From assembly GCA_016714605.1 (NCBI GenBank), contig JADKDL010000030.1:1-38624 (forward strand): a stretch of 38,624 nucleotides of DNA, read 5' to 3'. Within the stretch, counting starts at the first letter, position 1, and each line of letters starts with the position of its first letter. The position numbers were made by a program, and so were the translations under genes. A model generated the notes under the pieces. That model was not told where the DNA came from. It ran no database searches and was given only the letters and a program-made list of their open reading frames with translations. This document shows positions 18,235 to 27,961 of this stretch, in pieces. This DNA is from Bacteroidales bacterium. GTDB taxonomy: Bacteria > Bacteroidota > Bacteroidia > Bacteroidales > UBA1715.

Positions 18235-18364
18235 GCTAACGTTTTGCGGCTTAAAGAAGGTGGCGATTTCCACCACAAATGTTGATACGAAGCACTACTG
18301 TTTGTGCTACCACAAAACTGTCATACGAAGCACTGAACCGCCAATTTCTTGTAGGTGCTGTTAC
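18235..18364. repeat. attC-like palindrome 12
   Basis: GCTAACGTTTTGCGGCTTAA then AGAAGGTGGCGATTT on the left, and ACCGCCAATTTCTTGTAGGT then GCTGTTA on the right. The repeated GATACGAAGCACT / CATACGAAGCACT lies in the loop. It is uninterrupted and marks the 3' side of the long srf-like operon. Confidence 0.55.
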
Positions 18365-18510
18365 AAGCTGGCCTTCTTTCTTGTCAAGCGACATACCTTT
18401 CTGTTTATCAACTATTTCTTTCATACCTTTACTGTCTGTCGGGTTGTGTGTCGGCAAAGTTTTATTTTTCTTTAAGGGGGAAGATTTTTTGTTTTCACCT
18501 AGGGTCGGGA

Positions 18511-18576
18511 AAAGCATACTCTTTGCAAGCTTTGGTTTGTGCCTGGGCTTGTGCAGCTTGCAAATGTGTATGCTTT
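18511..18576. terminator. Inverted repeat 3' of the srf-like operon
   Basis: AAAGCATACTCTTTGCAAGC pairs with GCTTGCAAATGTGTATGCTT around TTTGTGCCTGGGCTTGTGCA. It starts about 20 bp beyond the last stop codon (18595), where a terminator is expected. The region 18365-18510 holds no convincing gene; an AAAGTTTTATTTTT stretch at 18456 is complementary to one at the other end of the operon. Confidence 0.45.
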
Positions 18577-18594
18577 GGAGGCTTGGATTCATAT

Positions 18595-19561
18595 TCACAA
18601 TTTCTCCTTTAAAATAGCAATGTCAGTATTTGCATCTTTTGTTTGAGCTTTATTATTTCCAATACTATTTCTGATAAGTACGGATAGTCAATAAAGTTAA
18701 AGCGATAATTTCTAAAATACCGAGGCAATTTCGGCTAAGACATCATTAAGTTTAGTTTTCTGAGTATATTCATCATTAGCTACAAATTTTTTATCGATTT
18801 CAAGAATTTTATCAATTGTAGTTTTTAAACCATCATTACACAATTTATATTTACTAATTTTATCAGTCAATTTAAGCACAAGTTCTGTTTGCTCTAAAGA
18901 TTTTAATTGAGTTAAAGTGTTCTCAACTCCTTGTTCGCTGTATTTTTTATTCAATACTTGTTCTGAATTAAAATATATCTGCAATCTCAATAACGTCTGT
19001 TGAATCACAGTTTTATCACCAACGATGGTCATATCTCGTTCAACAGTTTTTAAAGTGGAATTCTTTATTAATTCATTAAAAGGTTTATTATAAGTTTGGA
19101 TTATTAGATTTTAGGATTTCACTTTTCCCTTCTCTTTTTCTTGAATAGATTTTTGCTGACCAAGTTCTTTTTCTTGTGCTATTTGCTTATCTTTTGCGGA
19201 AATCAAATTTTCTAATTCTTTTACTTTTATTAATAGGGAATCACATTTTGCTTGTAGATTATCCCTTTCAACTTTTTATTTTGTTTTTATTTAATTCGGC
19301 AACGGTTGATTCAAGCGTTTTAATTTTTTTGTTAAATTCACTCTTTTCGATTTCTAATGAGTTTAATTGCTTATTTAGTTTGTCAATTTCAATACTATGA
19401 GCAGAATTCAACTTCCAAATACTATCATTTAAAGGTTTAATTACCTGTTTTTGTAAGCTATCATTTGCCAATGTCAATTTTTGGATTTCCTTAATTAAAT
19501 CCTGCGAATATGCATTAGAAACGCCAAACATAATCAATATTACAACAATTATTTTCTTCAT
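18595..19561 (-). CDS. Secreted coiled-coil protein, last gene of srf-like operon
   Basis: Signal peptide MKKIIVVILIMFGVSNAYSQ, then heptad-rich helix (LIKEIQKLTLANDSLQKQVI and LNKQLNSLEIEKSEFNKKIK), continuing after frame changes near 19275 and 19110 as VKELENLISAKDKQIAQEKE. A globular helical C-terminal part follows (YNKPFNELIKNSTLKT, TIVGDKTVIQQTLLRLQIYF, KLCNDGLKTTIDKILEIDKK), ending IKLKQKDANTDIAILKEKL. About 320 residues, periplasmic. The layout (leader, long coiled coil, helical bundle) is shared by uncharacterised Bacteroidota proteins. It starts 5 bp after the preceding gene. Function unknown; a periplasmic scaffold of the system is a reasonable guess. Confidence 0.6.
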
Positions 19562-19566
19562 AACTT

Positions 19567-20526
19567 TTAGCTTTCCTTTCTAATTTTTTTGATTTTATAA
19601 TGATTTGTTGCATCACGATTGTAGGCACTCAGCAAGTTATATACGCTATTATAACCATTGCTGAAAATGTTATCACCGATACCATATACGTCATTATTTA
19701 AAGCATCGACCTGATTTCTAAGCGGTGTGTAAATTGTATTTGAATAGTCAGATTGATAGTTGAACTCAATATATCTGGATCCATTGTCGTTAGTTTTTTT
19801 CGATAAATAATTAATGTGCTTATCGAAGAGTATATTAGAATTGCTTGTAATGCTTTTTTAATCGTGCGCAGTCATTACATAACTATTGTCAGATTGTTTG
19901 TAATGTATGCTCTTGATTTTTATTTTATCACTTAGATCAGGAATGTGCTTTGCAAATCGTAATTAGGATATGTATATCCTTTGCATACATTTATAAAGTT
20001 ATTAATTTCATCGTATTTAGCTAAAATAGTATTAATTTCATCAAAGGAAGTTACTAAGCCCGTACTCCCTAAATATGCTGAACTTTTAAGATTCTTTACT
20101 TCGCTACGAATAAATTTTAGATCATCGTTTTTCCATTCGGAACGACTAAATACATACATAGCTTGTTCTACAAACTTAGGAGCGTAAGCAGAGTAAAGAG
20201 TTTTACATAAAATCTCATTCCATTGATTATTGAGGTTGTCATCTTTTTCTCTTTCCAGATACTACCGTCTTTATAAGATTAAACCCAATGAACCACTCTC
20301 TATAGTACTCTGCTATAGTAGCCTGCACTTTTAAATAATAATCATTACAGAATTTACTTTCTGGCATTTTTTTCAAAGAGTCAATCTCGATTTCAATCCT
20401 TTCAGTATATTGATTCTTGGGTAAATCAATATCTTTTGGAGGGTCAATATTTATTAACCACTTTGTTACAAAAAAGCCAATTATGGCTACAACGACAATT
20501 GGTAAAATTATTTTTACTGCTTTCAT
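19567..20526 (-). CDS. Single-TM periplasmic protein, unknown
   Basis: MKAVKIILPIVVVAIIGFFV then TKWLINIDPPKD gives an N-terminal anchor with the bulk outside the cytosol. The body is helical (YTERIEIEIDSLKKMPESKF, IAEYYREWFIGFNLIKTVV), then after frame changes near 20255, 19940 and 19860 SEVKNLKSSAYLGSTGLVTS and INNFINVCKGYTYPNYDLQS. It ends with DATNHYKIKKIRKES. About 318 residues. It lies 5 bp after the preceding gene and 5 bp before the next. I do not recognise it. As with its neighbours, an envelope component coupled to the GTPase genes is the likeliest role. Confidence 0.58.
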
Positions 20527-20531
20527 ATTTA

Positions 20532-21583
20532 TTAGTTTATGTCAATTTCGGTTAAAGTATCTGCTGATTTCCTGTCCATCTCAGGAATATCTTTGAATTT
20601 TTTAAATGAAGCTGAATTCTTGCAAATTTTATTCAAATATGCAATTATATCACCGCCCTTACTTTTGTGTTTTTTTAAGAGATAGGAGTATGATTCCATT
20701 TTAGCATTACCACTATGAACCAAATCCCAAAACTCTTTTTCTAGAGAATTACTATTTGATTGTTGTTTTTGAGTTTGGGAATTCTGTTGATTCTGATTAT
20801 TATTTTTTTGCGGATCATTGATTTTTTGCTCGTTCTGTTTATCTTGATTCGTATTTTTTACAGGTTCGGTTTCTTTTTGGATTACTGTTTCTTTCTCTCT
20901 TAAATCACTTTGTGTTTTTAGAATTAATTCAGCAACTTGATTTAAGTTCATAACACTCACTTTACGTACATTCAGTGTATCACCAATTTGCTTTTTATAT
21001 TTATCTTCAATACTATCAATTGAATTCTTGAAATTTTGTTGTGATTCTGAAAACATTTGACCTTTGAGTTCGTCAATTTTTCCAAGATTAATAGCATTAC
21101 GCATAGCAATTGCATTATCAATTTTGAGCAAAAGTCAGGAATTACATATGATCCATTTGTAGAATTACATTATCATCTGAACCAAATATCCATATTTTTG
21201 GCTAAAACTTTTTCTTTCACATCACTTTGAATAATAGTCGTACTATCACAATATTTCCCTTTGTATTCTTTTAGAGTGTCGAGATTTAATTCAATACCGT
21301 CAATATATGAATTTACTTTATTGTTTATTTCAGCATTCACAATATTTGAATTGCTATCAGAACCATCTGAATTAACTAAAAGAAAAACGGTTGACGCAAC
21401 AATTGCAATAATACCAAATATCCAAGCTAACTTCGGAACTTTACGATACCATAAACCTTTGAAAATTGCTTCATAATATCCATCATAATTGTCATAGGGC
21501 TTATTTTCGAAGCACTCCCATCTGTCAAACTTATAACCATACTTTGAATCACTTAAATTGAGGGTATTTATATTCAAACTCAT
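20532..21583 (-). CDS. Single-TM protein with Q/N-rich linker, unknown
   Basis: Two reading frames joined near 21150. The N-terminus MSLNINTLNLSDSKYGYKFD then RWECFENKPYDNYDGYYEAI is cytosolic (about 55 residues). A TM helix follows (KLAWIFGIIAIVASTVFLLV), then helical sequence outside (NSYIDGIELNLDTLKEYKGK), a Gln/Asn-rich linker (NNNQNQQNSQTQKQQSNSNS) and a compact C-terminal part (LEKEFWDLVHSGNAKMESYS, ending TLTEIDIN). The tryptophan-rich cytosolic head may contact the GAP1-like protein encoded just upstream. About 350 residues. No family assigned. Confidence 0.6.
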
Positions 21584-21631
21584 TTATAGAAGAACCTTTA
21601 TAACTTCTTTTTTCCTTTTTTTCATCAATCT

Positions 21632-23011
21632 TTATATAGTACATTTTTCTATTAGGCGATCGTCCTTGATCGCTAAAAGTTTTCTTTCTAAAATTACATA
21701 TTTTGGATTATCATCTTTTGTTGGACAATAATTAAAACGTTCCGTTTCATAATCTCTATGTGAAACTGAAATTTGCCATGTTTTATCTATTTCATCTCCT
21801 ATAAATTCAACATCGCCATCTTTGAGTTGAACCTCTTTATTAGAAATTTGTATATTATAATTATACACCAAGCCCTTATCGTCTGATATTTGAAACTTAA
21901 CTTTTTTATGTTCGGATAAGATAAGTGAAATACTACCTTTTGTATCTTCAAGGTTTATTTCACGCTGAGGTGAAATAAGGTTATCTTTTTGGGCAATTAT
22001 ATAACACTTGTTTTGCAGCTCCTCTTCTGTTATCTGAATTGTATTATTTATTGCATTGCGACCTGGTGAATAATTGCCAATTTTAGTGTTATTGCAGCAT
22101 CAGTTATTGGTTTTGAGAAGCGGTCTTTGGTTTGAATTAATATATTGTAAGTAATAGGATATATGTCTATTTCTTTAACGGTTATTGTCTTTTCAATATC
22201 GTTTATTTCGAGAAAATCTGAACCTATTTCATACCACTTTCCACTTTTTACTATTGTTTCGCAAAACTGCTTAGACCAGATTATTTGTAAATCTTCTTTT
22301 CTCTTAATCTTACTTTTATTATTTCGTAAACTACCATTTACTTTAACTTCAATTTTAACGCCTCCTCTTGCTTGTTGATTGTAAATCAATTTATACTTTG
22401 GATTTTCTAAATCAATTTTTCCTGTCAAGTTTGCACTTGGGTCGTGACGTAATGCGTTTAAAGGATTTTCAGGCTTACCTTCTAGGTTTTTTTCTACAAA
22501 GAATATTTGCTTATATGCACAATATTCTTCCTGATAAGGTAAGTCGAAGTACTTTTCCAGCAATTCATTGCTGTCATAAAATAAAAAGCAGGATCTGCTA
22601 CCACCTATAAGGAGATCATCATTATATTTTAGATTGTTTTCATATTTATTTTTAATTTCTGAAACCCAAGCCCAGTCTTCTCTAAAATTGTCTAAATTAT
22701 CATTTACAATATGCTTACTACAAAAATCACTTGAAAGTTTATTCAATATTGATAAAATGTCTATGCCTGATAGCTTTTAGTATTTGAATAACTATCGAAA
22801 ATGCAACATTGCCTGTTCTTTTATCGCCAACTACATCCCTAATTATTTTATATTTAGAAAAAACAATACTATTATCGTTATGATTAATTGAATATGCCTG
22901 CTGACCAATTGAACCAACTTTATTAGAATCGGGTCTAGCATCAAACATTTTTTCTTTTTCGGTGGTAAAATGTGATACCCACCATTTGTGCCATGTATTA
23001 CAATTTTTCAC
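21632..23011 (-). CDS. GTPase-associated protein, GAP1-N-like, frameshifted
   Basis: The N-terminal part, read in two frames, is IVIHGTNGGYH, then MFDARPDSNKVGSIGQQAYS, INHNDNSIVFSKYKIIRDVV and GDKRTGNVAFSIVI. From memory, HGTNGGY...QQAYSI...FSKY.IIRDV.GDKRTGN.AFS is typical of the Bacteroidota GTPase-associated proteins grouped as GAP1 (N-terminal domain type 1). Residues after about 240 form beta-rich segments (NLTGKIDLENPKYKLIYNQQ, KVNGSLRNNKSKIKRKEDLQ, ITVKEIDIYPITYNILIQTK, WQISVSHRDYETERFNYCPT) of unclear fold. Frame changes near 22750 and 22075. The gene directly follows the P-loop GTPase, which matches the family name. It is cytosolic by composition. The exact start and the last residues are uncertain. 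Confidence 0.6.
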
Positions 23012-23021
23012 AAACTAACTA

Positions 23022-24404
23022 TTAAACCATTTTGAAATTTTGCTTCCACCCAGCAGGTTTTACTTTTTTAAGTAAATCTTCTACAATGTTTGTTGCATAG
23101 TAGTAGTTAATTTTACATATACTTTTAAAATAAACATCGCCAATAGAAAATATTTTCACATTAAAATCAACAGAATCCTTTTTACATCTATGCTTGATTA
23201 CATCCATAAAGTTGCCGAAATTTTCCGATAAAAAACGACCTGCTAATTGTGTTCTTATTTCACCATTTAAGTGGCTAGTACTTCCATTGTCCGATTTAAT
23301 TTGGTCGGATTTGGTCACAACGACATAAACTGCATCTGTCTTTTTCTTAAAAATATCTTCTCTATCTCGAAAATAAGTAGCAGCAGCATTAAGATAGTTT
23401 TCTTGAGTTAGATTATGCTTGTCTCTTATGCCTTTAGTTTCTTGCTGATAATCAATAAAAAAGAAATGAATTTTTTGATTTTTACTACTTATTAGCAGAT
23501 TTAATGTTTTAAAAGCACTCTCAACATTACTTCTATCAACGTCATCTAATATATTGCAATTATTTTCAAGTTCATAAAAATACTTAAATACTTCACCACT
23601 TAATTCAAAGAACGAGATTTGCCGATATTTCTCTTCATTTCTTTTCTTCAATAATAAAGGCATATATTGTGTTCTATCCTTTTGTGTAGCGGCAGGCAAA
23701 TATGCTGTTTGATTTTTGAAAATGTTTATTAAACTATCTCTATAAGTTGCACCAAATTTTTCTCAATCGAAGGACTTGTTATTGTGTATTTATCTTTCAT
23801 TGTATACAATATTGCAGATAATGCACATGTCTTACCCGAAGATGGAATTCCCCAAAAAACACATCAGTATAACCTGTTGGAATATCATCAACAGTTTGCG
23901 GTATTTCATTGAAGTTTAGCTCAGGTTCATCATAATTTATAACTACATTATAATCAATGCCTAAATCAGAACATAAATCCCTTAATATATTCTCACCTAA
24001 TTCATTTATTAACTCATCAGGCTTATAATCATTTATGTTTTTTTTGATGCTTTCAAATCTTTGTCTTTGTTTTTCTCTTTCTTCTGATTCTAAATCACGA
24101 ATTTTTTTATCAACTTGATCCTTATATTTACTATTTGGATAATTATTAAGAAATTCTCTAAAAGCTTCAATGTATTTGAACTTTGAAAATCATTATCTTC
24201 TTTCTGGTACATTAACAGTAAATCTTTAACAGCTTTTTGTTTAGTGCGCTCAAATTCACCTGTATTTAAAGCATCTTCAAAACTAAGTATACCGCTTCTA
24301 ATTGCATCAGCAATTATGTCTGCAGTTACAGTCGGGTATGAAATATTTGTCAAAATAGATTTCTTATCCATATATGTTTTGTTAATATTCAACATCAATT
24401 CCAT
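23022..24404 (-). CDS. P-loop GTPase, partner of GAP1-like protein
   Basis: About 460 residues, frames joined near 24180, 23850 and 23760. An N-terminal helical region (ITADIIADAIRSG-like: YPTVTADIIADAIRSGILSF) and a charged coiled coil precede a Walker A loop GIPSSGKTCAL at roughly residue 185. A Walker B-like strand in ISFFELSGEVFKYF, FFFIDYQQETKG, and a G4-type specificity motif VVVTKSDQI point to GTP binding. The C-terminal KICKINYYYATNIVEDLLKK matches the tail of GTPases encoded beside GAP1 proteins. It is probably a cytosolic switch. The start overlaps the preceding membrane-protein gene by 23 bp, so the two are translationally coupled. Confidence 0.68.
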
Positions 24405-25318
24405 TATCTTTCCTCCCCTTTCTTTTACCTAATAAAGTATAAGGGTTTTTAGAGTGTCTTTTTGTAATAAGATATGACAACAAAGCAGTACGAACAACTT
24501 AATACCAATACTTAAGGATAACAAAGTTGGTTTTGAATTCTTATTGAATATTCCTGAAACATCATCAAAAGATAACGGAAATCAAAATCGGTTGCTTTTT
24601 CGCCTTTTGCACAAATGAAGAATATGATTTAAGTTGTTCATTCCATGACGATATTTCAACCTTTAATGTATTCACCACCTTCACAATATCTGTGGGAGAC
24701 CAACTTGTTACTTTGTCTTTTGCATCAGACAACCAAGATGAATCAATCTGTTTCATTTCTGAATAATTAGAGGGATATAGTTGTGCTTTCAACGAGAACA
24801 TTTTATTTTCAACTTGTGTATTGTTATCTGTTCCTTCAACAAAACCAAAGTTTTTATAGTCCTGATCATTAATTCTTCTCTCTTTTAGATTCACTGCACT
24901 TTCCAAATTCTTTCTGTACATTTTTAAGCGATCGTCAGCATACTTTTCATAAGCTTTAAATAATCCTTCAGCTTGAGTGATATTCGAAACTACCTTATTC
25001 TGAATATTCTCCTTCTGTGCACTAACAACAAAGTAATGTGAAAACGGAAATATAGCAAAGAATGCAACAACCACGAACAAGAAAATTAAAACCCATTCCC
25101 AAATTATAAAGGTTTTGAAATTACGACTTGTGCGTTTTACAAGCTTAACTCCGAAGGCTAAACCACCTAATATTAAAGAAATTATTACTGCACATATTAT
25201 ACTTAGGGATGTATCGCCTAATGATAAAAAATTTACACTAAGGAAGCAAAAGAAACCAAAGCCCAATGTTCCCAATACTGTTAGCAAATCTGCTAATGAA
25301 AATTTTGATTGACTCCAT
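24382..25318 (-). CDS. Three-TM protein with periplasmic coiled coil
   Basis: After an early frame change the sequence is SQSKFSLADLLTVLGTLGFG, then FLSVNFLSLGDTSLSIICAV, IISLILGGLAFGVKLV and WEWVLIFLFVVVAFFAIFPF. Two or three N-terminal helices are followed by a long helical region (KENIQNKVVSNITQAEGLFK, LKMYRKNLESAVNLKERRIN, VVNTLKVEISSWNEQLKSYS). After frame changes near 24590 a C-terminal helix (SLSIGIKLFVLLS, YLITKRHSKNPYTLLG) returns to a basic cytosolic tail KRKGRKDNGIDVEY. The reading frame therefore runs past the apparent stop at 24565 to 24382. It overlaps the GTPase start, which suggests it links that GTPase to the envelope. About 310 residues. Family unknown. Confidence 0.6.
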
Positions 25319-25322
25319 ATAC

Positions 25323-25418
25323 TTAAAATTTATTTTTAAAATTCACATTGTTTCTAATTTCTCTCAATTCACGGTCAATTTGATCCAATTGCTTTTGTAA
25401 TTTTTCACGTTCACGCAT
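25323..25418 (-). CDS. 31-codon coiled-coil ORF or C-terminal tail of protease
   Basis: MREREKLQKQLDQIDRELRE then IRNNVNFKNKF is an amphipathic helix. Its ATG overlaps the protease stop (ATGCGTGA), as in translationally coupled genes. A frame change at the end of the protease could equally make it the protease C-terminus. It is too short to classify. Confidence 0.35.
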   Translation of the reverse strand: MREREKLQKQLDQIDRELREIRNNVNFKNKF

Positions 25419-27956
25419 GGGTAAAAGTACAAATCGGAAGAGAATTATCTTCACGTTTAATTTTTTCCGTAAATACTTCTGTTTTGGCGCCATATTTTAC
25501 CGTTATTTTATATGGTGTTTCATTTATTTCTATATGTTTTTTGTAATAGACCAGATATACATTGTAAGTTCCGTTTGGTGCCCCACCAGAAGGCCAGTAA
25601 ATGTTTTCAATAGGTGTTTTACTATCAGGGTAATTCACATTCATATCTATTTCTAACTTTCCACCACTTGCAATGCTTTTATTTTTAAACCATACAGTTT
25701 CATTGTTTGGGTCTGTGCAAACCAAATCCAAATCGTTAAAATTATCCCAACTTAATAGAATTTGTACATCACCTGTTGAAGGCGTTTCCGGGCGGCTATC
25801 ACAATCTGTAAATTCACCCGATTGTACTTTTAGTAAAGCTTTGTCTATTTGAATTAAATTTCCAACTTTCCCATCTGCTGGTTGCCCAGTTCCTTGTAAT
25901 ATACAAACAATTTGTTCGGCTGTTAAACTATCATTCAAGCTTTTCATAAGAGCAATGGTCCCTGTAACAATGGGGGCTGCCATACTTGTACCATCCATAA
26001 CCTGATAATTGTTATTTCCTACAGTGCTGTATATAGAAACACCCGGTGCACAAACAGTTGAATAGTCACCATAATTACTAAAACCTGCCTTATGATATTC
26101 CCCGATTACTTTTATCTACAGCAGAAACGACAATAAAATTCTTTGGTCTGCTCATAGGGTTAACTCCAGCAAGCATATTTTCATTTCCTGCAGCTACCAC
26201 TATAATAGTTTTGTGTCTATCTGAAATCTCCATTACTTTATTCCAAAGACGCTCTTCTTCTTTAAAGTGATTGTTTTGTAAATTCGTTGTTCGCTTTCAG
26301 GAAGTGTTCCTGTAAATTGCATTCCAAGAGAAACATTTATTACATCAGCACCTTGATATAAAGCGATTGAATGAAGCCACACATTATAAGGCATCACAAC
26401 TTTACTCTGCAATTCTGGATGCATTAAGCTAAACCCATTATCAACAATCGCAATTGTAATATTTGCAGAGCCTTTTGTAATGTCCCAAGCATTGGGTGCA
26501 TTTATAGATTTCAGATACCAAGATTTATCTGTGGATGAAAATGCAGGATCATTTGGAGTATAACCACCTTCAAATAATGATTCATCAAAAACAAAAAGTT
26601 CGTATTCAGGTGCAAATTTTTCAGGAATCTCTGTTTTAAGTTTCAACCTTTCTTCGGGTGGAACTTCAATTTGTATTCGCTTAACTACATCATCGTAATA
26701 CACAACTTTATACTTGTCATCAGGATATTTTTCTTTAAATTCCTTAGCCAAATCCATGATGGATTTGTCTTCATTTTCCATTAGTACATTCAGTCGGTTA
26801 CTTATTATTACAGGTTTGCCGGGTTCACGTATTATTTTTGTAGTATCAATAAGAGGCATTTCACCTTGATTAGGTGGCAACACATCTCTGTATTCTGGTG
26901 GAGTAGGAACTTTTTCATATGGATTACCCGGATCATAAATGCCACCCCATCACCAACCCCTTGGGTCGTCATGTATCCATGGTTTTCAGCTATCGGACTT
27001 GGAATCGGGCGAACTCTTTCACTGTCGCAACCTCTTAATAACCACATCAATAGTAAAATCAAAAGCAATAATAACAACAACCAAAGCAGCCATTTAAGAC
27101 AACCTCTGCCAAAAAATAAATTTCTCAGCCAATTCCAAAAACGCTTATACCAAGGGAGTCGAGTAATTGGTGGTACTATCGGACTATATTGTGCCGTAAA
27201 GATTGTTTCATCAGTAACACCATAATCATTTGGATTTTTGTCCCACCCAGTAAATTCATAACCCGCTTTTGGTTCAACTTTGGGTACTTCACTTTCGGAA
27301 ATTATTTCGCCAGAATGCTTTAGCAATTCTGTATTACCCGAAAGATTACCGTTATCCCCGGCATTAAATCGAATTGTGAAAGGATTTTCAATTGGTATCT
27401 CTGGGGTTTCAATTTCGGGTTGTGAAGGTTCATCAATATCAGGTGATACAATTGTGGATTTCTTTTTTTCTTTAAATAAGTTCTTACTAATAGTACCGAT
27501 TGATTCTCTGATATTTTCTCTTAACTGCATACCCCAAATGCCCAAAACTACGATACCATCATAGCAATATACAAAATCATCATTAATGAATTTTATAGAA
27601 TTTTCAAGAGTTTCAGCTTCGCTGTTTTGTCCTTCATTTTTTAGAATCTCAATGTTTTTTTGATAATGAGCAATGGTGTTCTTTTTTATTATATCATATT
27701 TTGTTAGCTCTTCACCTTGTAACTCAGTAAATCGGCTTGGGGTTTCATTGTATGGTTTTGAAAACCATATTATCGCATCGTCCTCTATTACAGGTTGTGC
27801 TAAAAAATGATGATATTTTTCGTCAACTTTTTTATTTACAACATTTTCAATATCAGTATAGCGTTCAAATAAGGTATGTTCGCCAAAACCTTGTATTGAC
27901 TTAAAATGCTTTTGTTCGCAACTACAAAGCTGCTCTTTACCTTTTACTCTTGGCAT
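25411..27956 (-). CDS. SrfA-like / InlB-repeat / TM / subtilisin / DUF2135 fusion
   Basis: About 848 residues in joined frames. Residues 1-165 resemble the N-terminus of Salmonella SrfA (HHFLAQPVIEDDAIIWFSKP, long helix HYQKNIEILKNE). Residues 193-258 form an InlB B-type repeat (NAGDNGNLSG...AGYEFTGWDKN...TIFTAQY). A basic stretch (WYKRFWNWLRNLFFGRGCLK) precedes a TM helix at 288-307, so the following part should be periplasmic. That part is an S8 peptidase: Asp in ITIAIVDNGFSLMHPEL, oxyanion Asn in VVAAGNENMLAG, Ser in DGTSMAAPIVTGTIALM. The HGTHVAG block is absent: PYNVW runs straight into LHSIALYQGADVINVSLG. The C-terminus (DVQILLSWDNFNDLDLVCTD, GGAPNGTYNVYLVYY) is a DUF2135/YfaP-like beta domain. 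Frame changes near 26930, 26255 and 26110. It starts 5 bp after srfC. Confidence 0.75.
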
Positions 27957-27961
27957 ATTAG

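Noticed and set aside
17182..18366. CRISPR array, because of spaced repeats
   Set aside because: The repeats are 130-bp palindromes within a 525-bp duplication, not short direct repeats with uniform spacers, and no cas gene is near.
18251..18598. 115-codon minus-strand ORF beyond the srf-like operon
   Set aside because: It reads through a hairpin and an attC-like palindrome, and its composition is unlike a folded protein. The preceding gene and a likely terminator explain the region.
18279..18617. Overlapping plus-strand ORFs of 70-112 codons
   Set aside because: They lie across palindromes and opposite the last operon gene and show no family motif. The openness comes from the GC-rich hairpins.
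26866..27564. Plus-strand ORFs of about 95-119 codons opposite the protease fusion
   Set aside because: Minus-strand domains (InlB repeat, TM helix) account for the sequence.
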